Below are positions 6,961 to 11,143 of a stretch of DNA of 11,143 nt, in pieces. This DNA is from Pseudomonadota bacterium. Lineage in GTDB: Bacteria > Pseudomonadota > Alphaproteobacteria > Caulobacterales > Caulobacteraceae. The stretch covers positions 1 to 11,143 of the forward strand of contig JAEYUE010000049.1 in NCBI GenBank assembly GCA_023433655.1, in the 5' to 3' direction. Numbering within the stretch: position 1 is the stretch's first letter; every line of letters starts with the position of its first letter. The position numbers were made by a program, and so were the translations under genes. The notes under the pieces were generated by a model, which was not told the origin of the DNA, did not search any database, and saw only the letters and a program-made list of their open reading frames with translations.

Positions 6961-7071
6961 GGCAGCAGGCGGCAGGCAGCAGGCAGCGGAGACCGGGCCG
7001 TAGGTGGGCCTCCATCAAGTCGCCGCAGGCAGAGGCTTCCGAGGCGATCCTGCTGCCTGCTGCCTGCTGCC
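6961..7071. repeat. Inverted pair of heptad tandem repeats downstream of the bkd operon
   Basis: Four copies of GGCAGCA run from 6961 to 6988 (the second and fourth each with one change), and three perfect copies of the complement TGCTGCC run from 7051 to 7071. The arms 6961-6983 and 7049-7071 are complementary at 22 of 23 positions, and the mismatch would be a G-U wobble in RNA. The 65-nt loop is unremarkable. The distal arm lies 4 bases after the lpdA stop codon, so the structure would form at the 3' end of the bkd transcript and before the pstS control region. No T-tract follows. It probably ends or stabilises the bkd mRNA. Confidence 0.75.
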
Positions 7072-7075
7072 CGAC

Positions 7076-8473
7076 CTAGATGTGGATCGCGTGCCCCAGC
7101 GCCCGCAGCGACGCCTCGTGGAAGGCCTCGCCCATGGTCGGGTGGACGTGGATGGTTCCGGCGACGTCCTCCAGCAGGGCGCCCATCTCCAGCATCTGGG
7201 CGAAGCTGTTGGACAGTTCCGAGACGTGCTGGCCGACGGCCTGGACGCCCAGCAGCCGGTGATCGGCCTTCGAGGCCAGCACCCGGACGAAGCCGCCGTC
7301 CGAGCCCGCCTCGATGGCCAGGGCGCGGCCCAGCGCCATCAGCGGGAAGACGGCCTGGATGACGTCGTCGCGGCCCTCGACGTCCAGCGGGCCGAGGCCG
7401 GCAGAGACGATCTCGGGCTCGGTGAAGCAGACGGCGGCGATGCTCACCGGGTCGAAGCGCTTGTCGTGGCCCGCGATGATCTCGGCGACTATCTCGCCCT
7501 GGGCCGAGCCCTTGTGGGCCAGCATGGGTTCGCCGGTCAGGTCGCCGACAGCCCAGACGTTCTTCATCGAGGTGGCGCAGCGGTCGTCGATCTTCACGAA
7601 CGGCCCGGCCATGGCCACGCCCATGTTCTCCAGACCCCAGCCCTTCGTCCGCGGGCGACGGCCGACGGTGACGAGGACCTTGTCGGCCTTGAGTTGCAGC
7701 GCCTTGCCGTCCTTGTCGGTGACGTTGAGCGCGCCCTTCTCGAACGAGCCCGCCTTCGCGCCGAGGTGCAGTTCGACGCCGTGCGCCTCCAACCATTTGC
7801 GGACCGGATCGGTCAGGGCCTTGTCGTAGAGCGGCAGCAGGCGGTCAGCCATCTCGACGATGGCCACCTCGGCGCCGAGCTTGCGGAAGGCGATGCCGAG
7901 CTCGAGGCCGATATAGCCGCCGCCGACGACGACCAGCCTGCCGGGGACCTTGTCCAGCGACAGGGCTTCGGTCGAGGAGATCACATCGCCGCCGAAGGGC
8001 AGGAAGGGCAGTTCGACCGGCTCGGAGCCGGTGGCGAGGATGACGTGTTCGGCGCTGATGGTGATGTCGCCGTCCGCGGTCTTCACCGTGCAGGTCTTGG
8101 CGTCCGAGAAGGTCGCCCAGCCGTTGACGACCTTGACCTTGGCCTTCTTGAGCAGGCCGGCGACGCCGCTGTTCAGCTTGCGGACGACGCCGTCCTTCCA
8201 TTCGACCGTCTGCTTCAGGTCGATGGCCGGCTTCGAGGCCGTGATGCCCAGTGTCCCGCCGTCCGCGGCCTTGGCCACGGTCTCGAACTTGCCGGCGGCG
8301 TGGATGATCGCCTTGGACGGGATGCAGCCGACGTTCAGGCAGGTCCCGCCCAGCCCGTCGCCGCCGTCCACCAGCACGGTGTCGAGCCCCAGCTGGCCGC
8401 AGCGGATACCCGCGACATAGCCGCCGGTGCCGGCGCCGATGATGAGGACTTTGGGGGTGAGGGTCTGGGTCAC
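7076..8473 (-). CDS. lpdA: Dihydrolipoyl dehydrogenase (E3), bkd-operon copy
   Basis: E3 reoxidises the dihydrolipoyl groups of E2 using FAD and NAD+. The 465-residue protein has full family length: FAD-binding GAGTGG (13-18), redox disulfide GGTCLNVGCIPSK (Cys45/Cys50), ATGSEP (147-152), NAD-binding GGGYIG (184-189), the second FAD motif WAVGDLTGEPMLAHKG, and the C-terminal dimer-interface dyad HPTMGE (His444, Glu449). Translation starts at a GTG overlapping the TGA of the preceding small gene (GTGA, 8473-8470), so it is probably coupled to it. In Pseudomonas the equivalent bkd-linked enzyme is called LpdV. Cells of this type usually have further E3 genes for pyruvate and 2-oxoglutarate dehydrogenases; membership of the bkd operon suggests this copy serves the branched-chain complex, although E3 proteins are often shared. 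Confidence 0.96.
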   Translation of the reverse strand: MTQTLTPKVLIIGAGTGGYVAGIRCGQLGLDTVLVDGGDGLGGTCLNVGCIPSKAIIHAAGKFETVAKAADGGTLGITASKPAIDLKQTVEWKDGVVRKLNSGVAGLLKKAKVKVVNGWATFSDAKTCTVKTADGDITISAEHVILATGSEPVELPFLPFGGDVISSTEALSLDKVPGRLVVVGGGYIGLELGIAFRKLGAEVAIVEMADRLLPLYDKALTDPVRKWLEAHGVELHLGAKAGSFEKGALNVTDKDGKALQLKADKVLVTVGRRPRTKGWGLENMGVAMAGPFVKIDDRCATSMKNVWAVGDLTGEPMLAHKGSAQGEIVAEIIAGHDKRFDPVSIAAVCFTEPEIVSAGLGPLDVEGRDDVIQAVFPLMALGRALAIEAGSDGGFVRVLASKADHRLLGVQAVGQHVSELSNSFAQMLEMGALLEDVAGTIHVHPTMGEAFHEASLRALGHAIHI

Positions 8474-8967
8474 TGAGTTGCTCTCAATTCTTCGAAGCGC
8501 TGCAGCACGCGTGTCGTGTCCTCAAAGCCATCGACAAGAATCGTAAACCGCGAGGGTAGATCAGCGTCTTCTGGACGTCCGAGGATAGTAACGCGGACTC
8601 CATTCACGATCCTCGGCGGCCGAGCCACTCCGTGCGGCAAGGGGGAAGGGTCGTCGGTCTCCTGCACGAGATAGTGCAGGTTTCCCGCTGCACACTGAGC
8701 GAAATACTCGGTTGTGATGTGGATTACGGTCGGGGCTCCGCTACCCAGAAGAACTTCGTCGCGACGGATATCCAGAATGGTCTCGCCACTCTCGTCCTGG
8801 CGGATATTCTCGATCACACCCCGATAGACGATTGTCGCGCGTCGCAGCTCTTGATCCTCGTAGTCCTGCCAGCGCTCCATATAGTCGGGCGCTGGAGTAC
8901 AAGCCGCGGCCAAGTCAGGCGCGGCTGCGACCCCAAGGACAAACAGAGCCGTCAGAGTTGTTCGCAC
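8470..8967 (-). CDS. Small exported protein of unknown function inside the bkd operon
   Basis: I do not recognise a firm family. The 165 residues start with a signal peptide (MRTTLTALFVLGVAAAPDLAAA) followed directly by Cys23. Cleavage may be by signal peptidase I after AAA22, or Cys23 may be lipidated, although the preceding residues are a poor lipobox. A second cysteine, Cys92 (EYFAQC), is followed by GNLHYLV. The layout of an N-terminal cysteine, a VYRGVI strand and a later Cys before a YLV strand faintly resembles bacterial TIMP/netrin-like domains; this is a weak guess. The gene begins with GTG three bases after the E2 stop and overlaps the E3 start by four bases, so it is a true operon member. 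Its GC content is about 60% by hand count against about 70% around it, suggesting later insertion. A periplasmic product among cytoplasmic enzymes is odd. Confidence 0.8.
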   Translation of the reverse strand: MRTTLTALFVLGVAAAPDLAAACTPAPDYMERWQDYEDQELRRATIVYRGVIENIRQDESGETILDIRRDEVLLGSGAPTVIHITTEYFAQCAAGNLHYLVQETDDPSPLPHGVARPPRIVNGVRVTILGRPEDADLPSRFTILVDGFEDTTRVLQRFEELRATQ

Positions 8968-8970
8968 GGA

Positions 8971-10641
8971 TCACCCCATCCACAGCGTCGCCGGATGTTC
9001 CAGCAGGCCCTTGATCCTCTGCACGAAGACCGCCGCGTCGTGGCCGTCGACGATGCGATGATCGAAGCTGGAAGACAGGTTCATCATCTTGCGCACGACC
9101 ATCTGGCCGTCCTTCACCACGACCCGCTCCTGGATCTTGTTGGGGCCGACGATGGCCACCTCCGGGTGGTTGATGATCGGGGTGTGGACGACCCCGCCGA
9201 GCGTGCCCAGCGAGGTGATGGTGATGGTCGAGCCCGAGAGCTCCTCCCGGCTGGCCTTGCCGGACTTGGCGGCGGAGGAGACGCGGGCGATCTCGGCGGC
9301 GGTGTCGTAAGGGTCGCGCGCCTCGGCGTGGCGGACCACCGGGACCATCAGGCCGTTGGGCGTCTGGGCGGCGATGCCGAGGTGGACGGCGGCGTGGGTG
9401 GTGAGCACCCCGCCCTCGTCGTCGTAGTGCGAGTTGATGGTCGGCTGGTCGCGCAGGGCCACGACCATGGCCCGGGCGAGGAAGGGCAGGACGTTCAGCT
9501 TGGGCTGATCGCCCTTGCGGTTGGCGTTGAGGTGGGCGCGGAGCTCCTCCAGCGCCGTGACGTCGATCTCCTCGACATAGGTGATGTGGGGGATGCGGCG
9601 GACGCTCTCGGCCATCCTCTCCGCGATCCTGCGGCGCAGGCCGATGATGCGGGTTTCGGTGACGCCCTCGGCCGGAGCGTAAGGCGAGCGGGTCGCGGCC
9701 GGGGCGGCGGGGCGGCCGCCGGAAGCGACGAAGGCGTCGAGGTCGCCGTGCTCGATGCGGCCGGCGGGCCCGGAGCCGGGCACGAACTGCAGTTCGACGC
9801 CCAGGTCGCGGGCGCGCTGGCGCACGGCGGGGGAGGCGAGGGGGCGCTGGTTGCGGTCGGAGAGGGTGCGCTGCACCGCCGGCCCCTCCGTCACGCGGCT
9901 GGCGCCCCGCGCCACCTCCCCATCCTTCGGACGGGGAGGAGACGATGACGCCGTCTCCTCCCCGTCGCGGAGCGATGGGGAGGGGGACCGCGAAGCGGTG
10001 GAGGGGGTGGCGGTCTCGGACACATTCCCCTTGCCCTCGACCGAGAACGACACCAGCGGGCCGCCGACGGCCATCTGCCTGCCCGGCTCGCCATGCAGGG
10101 CGACGACCTTGCCGGCGACCGGCGAGGTGATCTCGACCGTGGCCTTGTCGGTCATCACCTCGGCCAGGATCTGGTCTTCCTCGACCGCGTCGCCGACGGC
10201 GACGTGCCAGCCGACGAGTTCGGCCTCGGCGGTGCCCTCGCCGACGTCGGGAAGCTTGAAGACGTAGTTGGCGCCGGGGGCGGTCGCCGCCGGCGCCGCG
10301 GCTGCGACCTTCGGCTCCTCGGCCTTCGGCGCCGGCGCGGAGTCGGCCGCGACGGGCCTCGAGGCGACGGCCGGCTCTTCGGCTTCCGCGTTCCCCGCGC
10401 CCTCGACCTCGAACTCGACCAGCGGGCCGCGGACGGCGAGCATCTGGCCGGGCTCGCCGTGCAGCCTGGAGACCTTGCCGGCGACCGGGGAGGTGATCTC
10501 GACGGTGGCCTTGTCGGTCATGACGTCGGCGACGATCTGGTCTTCGGCGACCGTGTCGCCGACCTTGACGTGCCAGCCGACCAGTTCGGCCTCGGCCGTG
10601 CCTTCGCCCACGTCGGGCAGCTTGAAGACGTAGCGACCCAT
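8971..10641 (-). CDS. bkdB: Dihydrolipoyl acyltransferase (E2) of branched-chain type with two lipoyl domains
   Basis: E2 is the core of the 2-oxoacid dehydrogenase complex, carrying acyl groups on lipoyl arms to CoA. The 556 residues contain lipoyl domain 1 (about 1-80, lipoyl Lys44 in MTDKATVE), an Ala/Pro/Glu linker, lipoyl domain 2 (about 123-203, Lys166), a Ser/Pro-rich linker, the subunit-binding domain (about 267-306, LASPAVRQRARDLGV and GSGPAGRIEHGDLDAF) and the catalytic acyltransferase domain (about 330-556) with SFDHRIVDGHDA (His528, Asp532). ATG 10641 follows a strong GGGAGG (10653-10648) and overlaps the E1-beta stop as TGATG. The longer reading frame upstream is antisense-like text in the E1-beta gene. 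The E1-beta partner is of BkdA2 type, so branched-chain substrates are most likely; pyruvate is less likely. Residues 210-244 are encoded by a palindromic repeat element. Confidence 0.94.
   Translation of the reverse strand: MGRYVFKLPDVGEGTAEAELVGWHVKVGDTVAEDQIVADVMTDKATVEITSPVAGKVSRLHGEPGQMLAVRGPLVEFEVEGAGNAEAEEPAVASRPVAADSAPAPKAEEPKVAAAAPAATAPGANYVFKLPDVGEGTAEAELVGWHVAVGDAVEEDQILAEVMTDKATVEITSPVAGKVVALHGEPGRQMAVGGPLVSFSVEGKGNVSETATPSTASRSPSPSLRDGEETASSSPPRPKDGEVARGASRVTEGPAVQRTLSDRNQRPLASPAVRQRARDLGVELQFVPGSGPAGRIEHGDLDAFVASGGRPAAPAATRSPYAPAEGVTETRIIGLRRRIAERMAESVRRIPHITYVEEIDVTALEELRAHLNANRKGDQPKLNVLPFLARAMVVALRDQPTINSHYDDEGGVLTTHAAVHLGIAAQTPNGLMVPVVRHAEARDPYDTAAEIARVSSAAKSGKASREELSGSTITITSLGTLGGVVHTPIINHPEVAIVGPNKIQERVVVKDGQMVVRKMMNLSSSFDHRIVDGHDAAVFVQRIKGLLEHPATLWMG
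9910..10012. repeat. REP-like palindromic element inside the E2 linker coding region
   Basis: A dense palindromic block of about 103 bp. Outer ends are inverted (CGCCACC at 9910-9916, GGTGGCG at 10006-10012). Its centre is a perfect 15-bp stem: 9930-9944 pairs with 9952-9966 (CGTCTCCTCCCCGTC) around a 7-nt loop. An alternative stem uses CCTCCCC-G-TCGC (9957-9968) with GCGA-T-GGGGAGG (9972-9983), and a small hairpin ACCGC-GAA-GCGGT lies at 9987-9999. From memory, GGGGAGG / CCGCGAAGCGG blocks of this kind recur between genes in Caulobacterales and related genomes; I could not verify this here. It is read in frame as residues 210-244 of E2, a Ser/Pro/Arg-rich stretch. Confidence 0.75.
10024..10632 (-). 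repeat. Tandem duplication of the lipoyl-domain coding sequence
   Basis: Residues 4-84 (10390-10632) and 126-206 (10024-10266) of E2 are two 81-residue copies that differ at 14 positions by hand count. They align without gaps and are offset by 366 bp. The first 22 residues and the segment around the lipoyl lysine are identical. The copies arose by internal duplication, or are kept alike by gene conversion. Confidence 0.85.
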
Positions 10642-11143
10642 CAACGGCCTCCCTTCATCGTGGCCTTCAGCGCCTCGGCGACCCGCTCGGGGCCGGGGAA
10701 GTATTCCCACTCGAAGGCGTGCGGATACGGCGTGTCCCAGCCGGTCACCCGGGCGATCGGGGCCTCCAGGTGGTAGAAGCAGCGTTCCTGCACCAGGGCC
10801 GACAGTTCGCCCCCGTAGCCGGAGGTCTTGGGCGCCTCGTGGACGATGACGCAGCGGCCGGTCTTCTTCACCGAGGCCTCGATGGCCTCGATGTCCAGCG
10901 GCACGAGCGAGCGCAGGTCGATGACCTCGGCGTCGACGCCGGCGTGTTCGGCTCCGGCCAGCGACACCCAGACCATGGTCCCCCAGGCGAGGATGGTGAC
11001 GTCGTTCCCCTCGCGCATGACCCGAACCTTGCCGATCGGCTCGACGTATTTGCCGGTCGGGACCTGGGCCAGCTCCTGGGCCTTCCACGGGCTGACCGGC
11101 TTCTCGTGCCAGCCGTCGAAGGGGCCGTTGTAGAGGCGCTTGG
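10641..11143 (-). CDS. bkdA2: 2-oxoacid dehydrogenase E1 component, beta subunit, branched-chain type (5' end outside window)
   Basis: E1 decarboxylates the 2-oxoacid with thiamine diphosphate and passes the acyl group to the E2 lipoyl arm. The visible 166 codons are the C-terminal half of the beta subunit. They begin at KRLYNGPFDGWHEKPVSPWK and contain the transketolase C-terminal domain (VTILAWGTMVWVSLAGAEHA, EVIDLRSLVPLDIEAIEASV, HEAPKTSGYGGELSALVQE). The closing segment TPYPHAFEWEYFPGPERVAEAL is characteristic of BkdA2 rather than of the pyruvate dehydrogenase beta subunit. The TGA stop overlaps the E2 ATG by one base (TGATG), so E2 translation is probably coupled. The full subunit is usually about 340 residues, so roughly half is beyond the window edge; the alpha subunit is expected further upstream. 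Branched-chain specificity is inferred from family resemblance. Confidence 0.92.
   Translation of the reverse strand, partial: KRLYNGPFDGWHEKPVSPWKAQELAQVPTGKYVEPIGKVRVMREGNDVTILAWGTMVWVSLAGAEHAGVDAEVIDLRSLVPLDIEAIEASVKKTGRCVIVHEAPKTSGYGGELSALVQERCFYHLEAPIARVTGWDTPYPHAFEWEYFPGPERVAEALKATMKGGR

Noticed and set aside
6857..7018. Extension of pstS to an ATG at 7018
   Set aside because: It would place 54 residues read from the repeat arm before the lipoprotein signal peptide and remove the function of the lipobox.
6961..7071. CRISPR array or insertion-sequence ends
   Set aside because: Units are 7 bp without spacers, the two sides are inverted rather than direct, and no transposase or cas gene is present.
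6507..7796. 429-codon minus-strand frame crossing from lpdA into pstS
   Set aside because: It is an out-of-frame reading of both genes and of the intervening repeat, Arg/Gly/Pro-rich with no domain.
7004..8476. 490-codon plus-strand open frame opposite lpdA
   Set aside because: Its translation is compositionally biased and has no motif; the minus strand carries a complete dihydrolipoyl dehydrogenase with all catalytic residues.
8632..9948. 438-codon plus-strand open frame across the small gene and E2
   Set aside because: It runs antisense over two genes with good start and stop coupling, and shows no recognisable domain.
10642..11088. Extension of E2 to an ATG at 11088
   Set aside because: The extra 149 residues overlap the E1-beta coding sequence in another frame and show no homology. 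ATG 10641 has a strong GGGAGG and begins the lipoyl domain.

Overview
The window is GC-rich (about 70%) alphaproteobacterial chromosome. The gene families, the GTG starts, the Lrp-type proline regulator and the GC-rich palindromic repeats suggest Caulobacterales, for example Brevundimonas or a relative. This placement comes from recognising families, not from a marker gene.

Layout. (1) 1-2512, minus: 5' part of putA, the bifunctional proline dehydrogenase / glutamate-semialdehyde dehydrogenase, cut by the window edge just after its catalytic cysteine codon. (2) 2513-2622: a 110-bp divergent promoter region with offset palindromes. (3) 2623-3084, plus: an Lrp/AsnC regulator of PutR type. (4) 3156-4241, plus: a GT4 glycosyltransferase. 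(5) 4239-4338: converging 7-bp tandem repeats that contain the stop codons of both convergent genes. (6) 4335-5549, minus: an OprO/OprP-type porin with a 22-bp-periodic triple repeat upstream that looks like a PhoB-binding array. (7) 5798-6856, minus: a PstS/SphX-type phosphate-binding lipoprotein with its own Pho-box-like sequence. (8) 6961-7071: a second inverted pair of 7-bp tandem repeats. (9) 7076-11143, minus: a 2-oxoacid dehydrogenase operon of branched-chain type, in transcription order E1-beta (3' part), E2, a small exported protein and E3.

Function. PutA oxidises proline to glutamate, and PutR probably senses proline and activates putA from the shared promoter region. The porin and PstS would take phosphate across the outer membrane and deliver it to a Pst transporter encoded elsewhere; their upstream regions share GTGACG half-sites, which suggests a common PhoB response. 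E1-beta, E2 and E3 form a complex converting branched-chain 2-oxoacids to acyl-CoA. The genes overlap or nearly touch (TGATG, 3-nt gap, GTGA), so translation is probably coupled.

Most of the coding content is ordinary metabolism. The unusual material is mainly in repeats and small details: the two heptad-repeat inverted structures, an approximately 103-bp palindromic element carried in frame in the E2 linker, the 22-bp-periodic array before the porin, and a lower-GC exported protein placed between E2 and E3. I found no CRISPR array, transposase, rRNA, tRNA or evident defence system.
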